From the NCBI GenBank assembly GCA_000316135.1, contig JH994013.1, positions 1,636 through 14,417 of the forward strand: 12,782 nt of DNA. The letters run 5' to 3'. This DNA comes from Trachipleistophora hominis (lineage: Eukaryota > Microsporidia > Pleistophoridae). The position numbers were made by a program, and so were the translations under genes. Within the stretch, counting starts at the first letter, position 1, and every line of letters begins with the position of its first letter. Below are positions 1 to 7,622 of this stretch, piece by piece. The notes under the pieces are model-generated. The model saw only the letters and a program-made list of their open reading frames with translations. It was not told the DNA's origin and made no database searches.

Positions 1-88
1 AATATTCACATACATTAAAAATGCTAAGATATAATAATTACAATTCACCAATTTTGTGTATAAAAGTTTAAAAACATAAGATACAGCT

Positions 89-1225
89 TTAATTCTTTTT
101 ATTCATAAGCTCTTCGTTTCGAATAGTAAAGCATCCGATTTGTAAAGCATCACAAATCTCATTGATGATCCCGAAAACAATTAGACAAGCACTTATAAAC
201 GCAAAAAGGAACAATCCATACAAATATATATCCCGATACGTAAAATAAACACAGAATGCAAACATTGTAACTGACGGCCAGGCTATAGGAATATCTCTTC
301 GTGTCAGATGAGCGTAGCTCATCTCAACTATTAAAATGAGGAAATTAAAGGCCTCGGTGAGCATCAAAACATAGAAATTAAAGGTGTTCTTGAGTTGCCT
401 GAAATAAATGTAGAAGCAGGTGTAAAATATTATTGGCACAAGTGCTTGCAGCAAAACGGTGAGCTTATCGCCCGTTTTTATGCCTCTAATAGACGAGATT
501 ACACCACTAAGAGGAACTACTACGATGAAAAAGAGACCAAGCAATGAGATATTTGATACGTGTGAGCTTAAATCATTTCGTAGCAACCACGACCAGCACG
601 ATGGCTTGAAAATCGCAGACACCAAAAACACGAGGATGCCCGATAAAATGCCTTCTGTTGGCCCGTTGATATAGCTGAGCACAAATTTGTGCGTAAAATA
701 CTCCTCAAAACTTACAAAATAGAAAATAAGCTTGGAAGATGCCAAAAACAAGAACGATTCTAATGAACGACCAAAGCCTAGTGAGGACGTAAACATTATA
801 ACTGTTAAAGTAGCCACTAAAGAATCTATGCCGTGGTCAAAAAGCTGTCCGAGCGGTGAGCCGGTCTTTGTCCGACGGGCCTGCTTTCCATCCACAGCAT
901 CGAACATCATGTAAATAAAGAGGCACACCGCGTTAGTGTAGTAGACAAAAGAAGGTGCAGCACCAACCATCTCGTAATCATAGTAAACGTTGACTGCACA
1001 TGCAAATACAATGAATATAAAACCAAATACTGTGATTAAGTTGGGTGCAAGCCGTCTCGGAAATAGACTGACTACCAGTTCCCATAGCCTGTTCAGCACG
1101 TAGTTGCTCAGCAATGATTTGTCTACAGCAACGTACTTGTAGTTGCGCAGGTTGTTGAGGCGCTCTTCACGCTCTTCCATCGGAATACTTCGTAAATTAG
1201 CGTAGTAAATTGTTTGGCTTGTCAT
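89..1225 (-). CDS. EPT1: CDP-alcohol phosphotransferase, ethanolamine/choline phosphotransferase family
   Basis: Predicted membrane enzyme of the last Kennedy-pathway step: it moves phosphoethanolamine or phosphocholine from the CDP-alcohol to diacylglycerol, giving PE or PC, probably in the ER. The full family motif D-x2-D-G-x2-A-R-x8-G-x3-D-x3-D is visible with D109, D112, G113, A116, R117, G126, D130 and D134, so the enzyme should be active. A second family block follows (EEY at 174-176, NGPTEG at 187-192). The remainder is mostly hydrophobic, with roughly eight to ten membrane segments between about residue 62 and 355. At 378 residues it is close to the usual fungal length of about 390. 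The start is the first in-frame ATG and has a C-run 20-30 bases upstream. Whether ethanolamine, choline or both are used cannot be decided from sequence, so the symbol is a family label. The family call is firm. Confidence 0.93.
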   Translation of the reverse strand: MTSQTIYYANLRSIPMEEREERLNNLRNYKYVAVDKSLLSNYVLNRLWELVVSLFPRRLAPNLITVFGFIFIVFACAVNVYYDYEMVGAAPSFVYYTNAVCLFIYMMFDAVDGKQARRTKTGSPLGQLFDHGIDSLVATLTVIMFTSSLGFGRSLESFLFLASSKLIFYFVSFEEYFTHKFVLSYINGPTEGILSGILVFLVSAIFKPSCWSWLLRNDLSSHVSNISLLGLFFIVVVPLSGVISSIRGIKTGDKLTVLLQALVPIIFYTCFYIYFRQLKNTFNFYVLMLTEAFNFLILIVEMSYAHLTRRDIPIAWPSVTMFAFCVYFTYRDIYLYGLFLFAFISACLIVFGIINEICDALQIGCFTIRNEELMNKKN

Positions 1226-1244
1226 AATTATATTTGTGATTTTT

Positions 1245-1255
1245 GGTGGAGGGGG
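1245..1255 (-). promoter_or_regulatory. C-run start-proximal signal of the phosphotransferase gene
   Basis: On the minus strand this reads CCCCCTCCACC and ends 19 bases before the ATG. It stands out in AT-rich flanking DNA. CCC-like motifs just upstream of the start are a described transcription signal in microsporidia. Assignment is by position and composition only. Confidence 0.5.
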
Positions 1256-1775
1256 TTAATTTGATTATTCTTTCAAATTTTTGTGGAAATTTTGAAATAG
1301 AATTATATTTTAGTAAATGGCAGTATGTACAGCATTATAGACCTGGTAAAACATCAACTGATCATAACCTCGGAATATTTGATAAAATTGTTTTACGTTG
1401 TTAAATATTGATGAGTAATAAATGTTGATCAATTACTTTCGATTGGCTTTCTGATACATTAACTTTTAAAACTAATTACGGTAAAAATGATAGAATATCA
1501 CCAATAATGTATAATGTTAAATAACATTACAATAAATAAAACATAAAAAGATTTATAAACAGTAAAAGACTTAAATATACGTCTATACATTCGGTAACAA
1601 CTATTGCATTAAGAATACAAAATAAATGATGAAAAATAGAGATTATTGTGGAGCATTAGAAACTGACTTTAGAATGCAACATAAAAAGATAACTATGTAG
1701 AATAATAAGAGAAAAATAAAAACATTGTATTTTTTGATACTTCTGACGACATGAATTTTATGAATAACAGGCCTC

Positions 1776-1784
1776 GTCATTATC
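1776..1784. repeat. Target-site duplication, left copy (GTCATTATC)
   Basis: Nine bases identical to 1901-1909, lying directly against the A-tail end of element copy A apart from one intervening base. Confidence 0.65.
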
Positions 1785-1900
1785 ATTTTTTTTGAAGAAA
1801 CATGTTTAATTAATAATTAAACATTCACTCAACATCTATCTAGCATGCTCTTCCTAGTGCGTTATCACCTACCATGATCTGTTAAACCTTTGATCCATGG
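1785..1900 (-). mobile_element. SINE-like short dispersed element, copy A, with 9-bp target-site duplication
   Basis: This 116-bp element is flanked on both sides by GTCATTATC (1776-1784 and 1901-1909), a perfect 9-base direct repeat abutting the ends and consistent with a target-site duplication. Read on the minus strand it starts CCATGGATCAAAGG, carries a stem-loop (GGTGA TAAC GCACT, plus-strand 1856-1869), then a segment rich in TAATTAAA, and ends in TTCTTC plus eight A. It contains a perfect 11-bp palindrome around one central base (1802-1824). There are no terminal inverted repeats and no coding capacity. The A tail plus duplication suggests retroposition by a LINE-type machinery; the alternative is a small non-autonomous DNA transposon that has lost its inverted repeats. 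The parent RNA is not recognised. Confidence 0.75.
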
Positions 1901-1909
1901 GTCATTATC
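1901..1909. repeat. Target-site duplication, right copy (GTCATTATC)
   Basis: Nine bases identical to 1776-1784, starting at the base after the CCATGG end of element copy A. Confidence 0.65.
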
Positions 1910-2064
1910 GTTTTTAAAGCGAAATTAAACTGAGCTATCATTTTAATTTATCAGTTCTCCAAACCGTCGATTCATTTATAATTAATTTCTATCACAGTAC
2001 TTTGTTCTTTGATGAAAGTTAGAGGAGTAAAATTTTGATTGAAATTTAACTTTCTAAAATTATT

Positions 2065-2124
2065 AACAAAGAATAATTCTATTAAAATCATCTTTAAAAC
2101 AAAGAATAATTCTGTTAAAATCAT
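2065..2124. repeat. 27-bp direct repeat, two copies with 6-bp spacer
   Basis: Positions 2065-2091 and 2098-2124 are identical at 26 of 27 bases (a versus g at the 17th) and are separated by ctttaa-type sequence, giving a period of 33. It looks like a recent local duplication in non-coding DNA; no function is visible. Confidence 0.8.
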
Positions 2125-2523
2125 ATTCTGTTTCTATAAACATTAAATACGATATCTTTTAAGCAAACAACACACATTTAATTCATAGCAGTTTATTCAC
2201 ATTGAAAGTTGAGTAAAATTCTTTATTTTTTCACCAGCATCGGGCAGTTTACTTTTCAAAAGCTAATTAAACTGTTTTTAATTAATTTTAATGGTGACGT
2301 GTTTGTTATTTATACGCATTGTATTAGATTCTGGTATAAGTAGTTATGAAAAACGAGTTGAACTGTGTGGACAATCAACGATGTTTTATTACGTATTTGT
2401 ATTCGTTGACAACGTTTTAAACGAATTATGAGTGCTTGATGTAATAGCATGCAAAACCAATGATCTATATTAATGAAATGGATTAGGATTAGAAGAATTG
2501 AATACAAAGCGTTGAATTATAAT

Positions 2524-2529
2524 TTTATT
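2524..2529 (-). terminator. Possible poly(A) signal of the helicase gene
   Basis: AATAAA on the minus strand begins about 20 bases after the TAG stop of the helicase. Such hexamers are common by chance in AT-rich DNA, so this rests on position only. Confidence 0.35.
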
Positions 2530-2549
2530 GTCAATTTTATAGCCTAACA

Positions 2550-4889
2550 CTAGTTAGAATTGTTCTTCTCGCGATTCAACCTGAAAAAATCTTTAAATTC
2601 GAGCAGAGTGGATGGTTGCACTTTGCAACAATTTACCATGTAAAATGAATTTGTATATTGCAATCTCTCATAAAATATCAAATTAGCCTCTTTATCGAAT
2701 AAACTACTCGATGGATGTATCTTGAGCTTCTCATTCTCGTTAAAAATGCACAGATAAAAATTTTTGTATTTTTTTGCTATATTGAGCAAATATCCTTCGC
2801 AGAAAGCCTGAATTATTCTTTCATAGTTAATATTTTTTGCAATTTTGCTAATTTTTACTTTTTCATTGTCTTTCTTGAACATTCGTTTCAACTGGTCCAA
2901 AATTTTGTTTGCCTCTATCAGGGACTGTCGTTTCATATAGTACATTTTGCAGAAGTCCTGCGAAAAGTTCTGTTGAAAAGCCATTATAAACAGCTTTAGA
3001 TAGCTGATGTGATCACCAATGCCCTGTGAGTTACTCACCATGATATTGGTGATGCTTTTTCTCACCTCCAAATCATCATAGAATAATTTTTTAACACTTA
3101 GCACGGAACAAATGATAGCGACTTCTTCAAAAACACCATAATCTATTGCTTTAAGTAGAGTCTTGGACATTTCTACCTTCAGCGGTATTTTGTGTATCTT
3201 TTCACCCAGCTGTGTAATTTTGCTGTCCTTATCAATGCAGCCAAGTTTGAGGAGTTTTATCATCGATTTCTTGAACAGTTTTATCTTCTGGTAACCGAGT
3301 AGCCTCATACATAACGTGAAATTCATTTCACATTTCATAAATTTTAAGAGCAAGTGTGAAATATCACTGTTTACAATCTCCGGATCAAGATCATCTTCCA
3401 TAATATCGTACTCACTGCTTGTGTACATCCTAAAAACAAAACCAGGCGCTATTCGACCAACACGTCCTGCCCTTTGATCTGCCTGTGACTTAGAAATTCG
3501 CACGATTTCCAAGGATTCAGCATTTCCTCTCAAAAATTGCTTTTTGACAAGACCACTATCAATCACATACGTCAGATTATTAACTGTGATGCTTGATTCT
3601 GCGATATTAGTCGATAATATTACTTTTCTGTTATCACACTTTTCAAATATACTCATTTGTTCCTTGTATGACACTGATGCGTATAATTTAATTATTTTTG
3701 GTATTTTAACTACGGTATTCCTGATCTGCTGCTCAATTGCAAGAATATCGCTCATACCGGGAAGAAAAACCAGAATATCGCCGTTTTCAGTCTCGTTACA
3801 AATTACGCTTATGGTCTCACACACGTTCTTAACGAGCGATACCGTTGATTTTTCTAGATAGTATATCGTATTGGAGAAGGGCCGGATGGGCACTTTTACC
3901 AAACCGGCATTGAAAAAATTTGTTAATTGATCAGAGTTGATCGTTGCACTCATCAACACAAGTTTGGACAAATTTTTACACAGAAAGTACGAAATAATAA
4001 AATCATACTCCATTTTCCTTTCATGAAACTCGTCAAGCACTATCACGTCATATTGTTTGATGCTATCACTCAGGCACTCAAGACTCAAAATTCCATCTGT
4101 AACAAAGAGCACGCGTGTTTTATTGTTGTAATTGCTATCAAATCGTACTTTATAACCGATCAAATCGCCCAGTTTAACACATAGCTCTTCCGAGACCCTA
4201 CGCGCTATGTTAATTGCTGCCATCCTCCTTGGCAAAGATATTATTATCTTCTTGTAGTATTTTAATAGCATCTTCGGTATCTGTGTTGTTTTTCCACAGC
4301 CTGTTTCACCCTCAATAATTGATATCTTGTTTTCTCGTATTTTTCTGATAATTTCATCCTCATATGTATGTATTGGCAATTTATTTTTGATTCTATGTTT
4401 AATATTCTCATCTATTGTTATTTCTGCCGTATAATCCATCTCGTGTGGGCCGATCAACATTTTATCCGTCTTTTCTTTTAAAAGTCGCAGTTTTTCGTTG
4501 AATCCGGCGTAATCGCCAGCATCAGCCATAAATTCGAGATTGCATTTACTAAAATTTGCATCTAAATCGATCACCTCTATGTCGTCTGCCTTTATGTCTT
4601 CCTCATCAACGCTTTTTTCAGTTGTACTTTTTCCTTCATTTTTCTTTTTTTCACTTTTCTTTTTTTTAGGTCTTTTGGTTAACAAATCCGCATTCTCGTT
4701 CATTTTCTTGGTGATTTCTAGCAGAGTATTGAAAATCTGAACGGATATCTTTTTACTGACAATATTTTCTACCTCCAAAAATTCTTTCCGCTTCAAAAGC
4801 CTAATTACCTTTTCTTTGATCTCTTTGCTCAGATGCTTTAAATGCGGCTCTAACATTTTGATCTGTTCATCATTGAAATCAAAGGACAT
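2550..4889 (-). CDS. DEAH/RHA-family ATP-dependent RNA helicase (DEFH variant)
   Basis: A 779-residue RNA helicase of the DEAH/RHA group, which remodels spliceosomes or pre-ribosomes using ATP. Motifs occur in order: motif I GETGCGKTT (194-202), motif Ia LPRRMAA (219-225), motif II DEFHER (286-291, F replacing the usual A), motif III SAT (314-316), motif V TNIAESS (427-433), motif VI QRAGRVGR (472-479). The HA2/ratchet region follows (about 558-606, then GDH at 625-627). The OB-fold region near the end has HPSSSLF (725-731). The first about 170 residues are a poorly conserved, charged extension with a lysine-rich stretch (KRPKKKK at 72-78), a possible nuclear localisation signal, then an acidic segment. 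It lacks the S1 domain of PRP22/DHX8. The core resembles the Prp22/Prp43/Dhx35-type branch, but I cannot choose the orthologue. Two C-runs precede the ATG within about 15 bases. Confidence 0.93.
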   Translation of the reverse strand: MSFDFNDEQIKMLEPHLKHLSKEIKEKVIRLLKRKEFLEVENIVSKKISVQIFNTLLEITKKMNENADLLTKRPKKKKSEKKKNEGKSTTEKSVDEEDIKADDIEVIDLDANFSKCNLEFMADAGDYAGFNEKLRLLKEKTDKMLIGPHEMDYTAEITIDENIKHRIKNKLPIHTYEDEIIRKIRENKISIIEGETGCGKTTQIPKMLLKYYKKIIISLPRRMAAINIARRVSEELCVKLGDLIGYKVRFDSNYNNKTRVLFVTDGILSLECLSDSIKQYDVIVLDEFHERKMEYDFIISYFLCKNLSKLVLMSATINSDQLTNFFNAGLVKVPIRPFSNTIYYLEKSTVSLVKNVCETISVICNETENGDILVFLPGMSDILAIEQQIRNTVVKIPKIIKLYASVSYKEQMSIFEKCDNRKVILSTNIAESSITVNNLTYVIDSGLVKKQFLRGNAESLEIVRISKSQADQRAGRVGRIAPGFVFRMYTSSEYDIMEDDLDPEIVNSDISHLLLKFMKCEMNFTLCMRLLGYQKIKLFKKSMIKLLKLGCIDKDSKITQLGEKIHKIPLKVEMSKTLLKAIDYGVFEEVAIICSVLSVKKLFYDDLEVRKSITNIMVSNSQGIGDHISYLKLFIMAFQQNFSQDFCKMYYMKRQSLIEANKILDQLKRMFKKDNEKVKISKIAKNINYERIIQAFCEGYLLNIAKKYKNFYLCIFNENEKLKIHPSSSLFDKEANLIFYERLQYTNSFYMVNCCKVQPSTLLEFKDFFRLNREKNNSN

Positions 4890-4895
4890 TTTGCA

Positions 4896-4904
4896 GGGCT
4901 TGGG
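4896..4904 (-). promoter_or_regulatory. CCC-type signals of the helicase gene
   Basis: The minus strand reads CCCAAGCCC, two C triplets ending 6 bases before the helicase ATG. This matches the start-proximal CCC pattern at three other genes in this window. Confidence 0.5.
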
Positions 4905-5804
4905 AAACCAAAAAATAATAAAACGTATTTATTCAGCAAACTATCGTTAACGAGCTGTATGCACGGTAGATAAGTATTTTACGGGTCGATAAATTGAGTA
5001 TAAGCGAAATATCCCATCTACACAAAAATATTAGCAGTTCACGGTAAATTAAAAGGAATTAGTACTATTTGTTCTGTAGTCTTAATCTAGTTTTGTCGAC
5101 AAAAATGGAAGAAGCATGGAGAACTAGAAATTAAAGACAATCGATCATGGTTACTTCAAACGTTTGACAACGACGTATATATTTGGTAATAAATTGATGA
5201 GCCTTTAGAAAAGGACAGCATGTGTCGTATTTAATATTACAATTTATTTATAAGCTTTATATAACAATTATTTCTTGCTTGTGTTCTTTGTATAGTTATT
5301 GTGTAGAGTATTGTCTTAGTATGATATTATCATCGTGATGGAAACTTATTTTTAAATCTTGGTGGTCAAAGCATCGTATAAAAACTTACGCCATGAAATA
5401 AACTGGTAACAGCTAAAAATTAATATTGAATGATATGAGATAACGAGTCGTTAACAATCATCGTATTATGTTTTGACATATGTTTTTGTAGTACATATAA
5501 GAATAAAGTTTATTGTAACATGGATAGATGTTTAAAGGCAAATGGACGTACTGAAACATTATTTTGGGAAATTCCCAAGATATTTATGTAATATGTGATA
5601 CATTGCTAATTAATACGTTTTAGAAGAGAGCTATTGTAACATAGGCTATAAATTATGGTCCGGGTTGCTCGAGTAACTCATGTAACGATAAAATGTACGG
5701 TAATGGCTTTGATAGATGTTACAATAGGTTCTAGCAACTTTGTTTATTTTTCTTTTGAAAGTCTATTTAACTACTATTATAAAGTTTCTAGCAGTTTTTT
5801 ATAC

Positions 5805-5918
5805 TTTTTTTGAAGAAACATATTTAATTAGTTATTCAACATTCCCCCAACATCTATTTAACATGTTCTTCCTGGTGCGTTAGCACCTACCACGGCCTGG
5901 TTAGTCTTTGGTTCATGG
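5805..5918 (-). mobile_element. SINE-like short dispersed element, copy B
   Basis: This 114-bp copy aligns end to end with copy A. On the minus strand it runs from CCATGAACCAAAG through a perfect stem-loop GGTGC TAAC GCACC (plus-strand 5874-5887) to TAATTAAATATGTTTCTTC and seven A. No target-site duplication is evident. Its 5' side abuts a second fragment of the same element (5919-5940). It lies 60 bases upstream of the next gene, in opposite sense to it. Confidence 0.72.
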
Positions 5919-5940
5919 ATCTATTTAACATGCTCGTCCT
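5852..5940. repeat. 22-bp repeat: internal segment of copy B duplicated beside it
   Basis: Positions 5852-5873 and 5919-5940 agree at 20 of 22 bases (atctatttaacatg then ttcttcct or ctcgtcct), with a period of 67. The second copy lies just outside the element end, so it is either a remnant of an older insertion or a local duplication. Confidence 0.75.
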
Positions 5941-5978
5941 ATTTTGTACGGTAATATTAAAAATATTTTCTGTAAGCC

Positions 5979-7007
5979 ATGATGGAAAAATATTTGATCA
6001 ATTACTTGAACATCACACAGGACCATGTAGATCCAACGGACTACGATAATTTTGCTGAAGAGTGTATAGAATATGTGAAAAACAATAGGAAGTACATTTC
6101 GTTAGTTTTAGAGAGCTTAAATATATTTAAAAATGATGAGTTGTTAAGCATGAGCTACAAAATACTAAGAAATACGAATGGTGACAAATCCATTGATATA
6201 TGTGATAATATATTACGAAAACACATAAAAAATACAAATTTAAGAGATTCAGTGATTCTTTACTTGTCTACAACTGATAAAAACATCTGCAAGAAATATA
6301 TTTTAAAAACATTTTATGACAAATACGAGTTTAATATTGAATACTGCTTGATTTTTAATAACAGTTGCTATCAAGAGGAATTTATAAAATTCTTGGAATT
6401 ACAACAGCCTAAATTTGTGGAAAGGAAATTATATGCCATGATTTATACTGGTCGTTTCTACAACATATGGGAATATATCGAGGATTTCGGAGCAGAAGAC
6501 AAATTTAGAAGTTCACTTGTCTGTAATTTATTTAGTTTGCTAGTTGAGAAGGTTCAACAGGCTATAGCTCAGTTTAAAGGAGAATCGTGTAAACAACAGA
6601 TTCAAACTTTCTTTAAGAACGAGTTTTATGTTGGCAGGACATTTTGTTATAGGTGCGACAAGTTTATCCTCTGTATAGACGAAAATACTTTTTTTATTGA
6701 GATGGTAGGCAAGGAACGATTGAATGTACGGTCAGCAAATAATTTTGTTGTAAATTTTCTAAAATTCATGAGGGAAGAAAAAGAAGTTATAGAATGGATA
6801 AAGAACGGTGATGAAAAAAAGATAAAAGAAACTTTGTCAAGGTATATACTCAAAGCAGAGAATTTTGAACTACAGCATTATACTGATTTAGAAACGGATG
6901 ATACCAATAGCAATAATTATGTAGAGGAAAACGAAATAGATATAAATTTTGATTACTTATTTGAAAGTAAATGTTTAAAATCACACGCCGATTGTGCTGA
7001 ACCTTAG
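5979..7007 (+). CDS. Hypothetical protein, 342 residues, probably helical
   Basis: I do not recognise this protein. An in-frame TAA two codons before the ATG (5973-5975) fixes the upstream limit; a second ATG follows at once. The first about 300 residues look mainly alpha-helical, with alternating hydrophobic and charged segments, which would suit a helical-repeat scaffold, but no repeat unit is clear. A CYRC pair (C223, C226) with a nearby C232 is the only cysteine cluster and is too little for a zinc-finger call. The tail from about 303 is acidic and Asn/Asp/Glu-rich. There is no signal peptide or clear membrane segment. Intact length, low-complexity-free sequence and codon use typical of an AT-rich genome argue that it is a real gene. 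No CCC-type motif precedes it, unlike its neighbours; instead a dispersed element lies just upstream. AATAAA occurs at 7110-7115. Confidence 0.8.
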   Translation: MMEKYLINYLNITQDHVDPTDYDNFAEECIEYVKNNRKYISLVLESLNIFKNDELLSMSYKILRNTNGDKSIDICDNILRKHIKNTNLRDSVILYLSTTDKNICKKYILKTFYDKYEFNIEYCLIFNNSCYQEEFIKFLELQQPKFVERKLYAMIYTGRFYNIWEYIEDFGAEDKFRSSLVCNLFSLLVEKVQQAIAQFKGESCKQQIQTFFKNEFYVGRTFCYRCDKFILCIDENTFFIEMVGKERLNVRSANNFVVNFLKFMREEKEVIEWIKNGDEKKIKETLSRYILKAENFELQHYTDLETDDTNSNNYVEENEIDINFDYLFESKCLKSHADCAEP

Positions 7008-7622
7008 GATACCGGATTTGGGGGTGCTTCTATAGAAATTAGAATGTAGTAATGTAATAACTTTAATGGAGAGACCTGTCATTTTACAGGAACAAAGCAC
7101 AATCAACGAAATAAAATACACTCATCTGGTCTTTTGATACCTTTAATCAAAATTTTGTACCATTCTTAATAAAAAAATCACTGAAAAACAGCGGTAAAAA
7201 ATAGATACGAACACATCACAAGCATATCTTATTATCCAACGAGAAATCAAATATTTATATCAAATAAATTGCTTATTATCATAAAGTATATAAAATATAA
7301 CGTTTTTAAAAGATAATGGTATCAATAACATATTTCTATATTTATTTCACTGATTTATAGCAACATATAAATATAGTGTGCCTATCGAGTACTAATATAG
7401 AAATAGATTATAGCCAATTAACAAGGGTCATCATACACAGAAGAAGAATGTTTTTAAAACGTTGCGCATTTATACGTACAGTAACGGTTCTATGAAAAAA
7501 CAAAAAATCTTTGAAAACGATAGACTCAGCAGATATAGTAAGCACCATTGGCACAATGAACATAAATATAAAGAAAAGGAATTTAATGAAAGATTAGTTT
7601 AACTGGAACGACAGGAATCGAT
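7008..7622. other. AT-rich intergenic spacer between convergent genes
   Basis: This holds the 3' flanks of the 342-residue gene and of eIF2A. AATAAA at 7110-7115 is a possible plus-strand poly(A) signal about 100 bases after the stop. I see no RNA gene, repeat or credible frame. Confidence 0.55.

Larger units (their letters stand above)
1226..2549. other. AT-rich intergenic spacer (1.3 kb)
   Basis: This lies between the phosphotransferase start and the helicase 3' end. It holds the dispersed element at 1785-1900 and a 27-base direct repeat at 2065-2124. I see no tRNA, rRNA or credible protein gene. The one longer frame, at 2310-2507 on the minus strand, is 65 codons of low-complexity hydrophobic residues without a start signal and is probably chance. 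Confidence 0.6.
4890..5978. other. AT-rich intergenic spacer between divergent genes (1.1 kb)
   Basis: This separates the divergent helicase and 342-residue gene and should contain both promoters. Apart from the helicase CCC signals and the element copy at 5805-5918 with its trailing fragment, I see no RNA gene, no repeat and no credible reading frame. Confidence 0.55.

Noticed and set aside
459..914. Plus-strand frames at 459-674 and 732-914
   Set aside because: They lie antisense inside the phosphotransferase gene, which has a full catalytic motif; the frames have no recognisable content.
1785..1900. Element copies as degraded protein genes (ATGGTnGGTGC... reads M-V-G-A-N-A-P)
   Set aside because: Every copy hits a stop within about 20 codons at differing places, and the conservation follows a stem-loop and A tail rather than codon positions.
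1785..1900. tRNA-derived SINE with RNA polymerase III A and B boxes
   Set aside because: I looked for A-box and B-box consensus in all six copies and found no convincing pair, so the origin is left open.
2310..2507. Minus-strand 65-codon frame downstream of the helicase
   Set aside because: Hydrophobic low-complexity translation, no C-run or other start signal, no family resemblance; chance frame in AT-rich DNA.
2715..4740. Plus-strand frames within the helicase (2715-2999, 3544-3861, 3927-4184, 4540-4740)
   Set aside because: Antisense shadows of a helicase with all motifs in order.
5795..5930. Target-site duplication around element copy B
   Set aside because: Sequences immediately left of 5805 and right of 5918 do not match; the adjacent element fragment obscures the boundary.
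5951..5976. Short intron-like stretch (GTAATA...TAAG) just before the 342-residue gene
   Set aside because: The donor is not the usual GTAAGT type and no upstream exon is visible; an in-frame stop precedes the ATG, so the simple start suffices.
6647..6853. Minus-strand 68-codon frame inside the 342-residue gene
   Set aside because: Serine/phenylalanine-rich antisense shadow of a longer intact frame.
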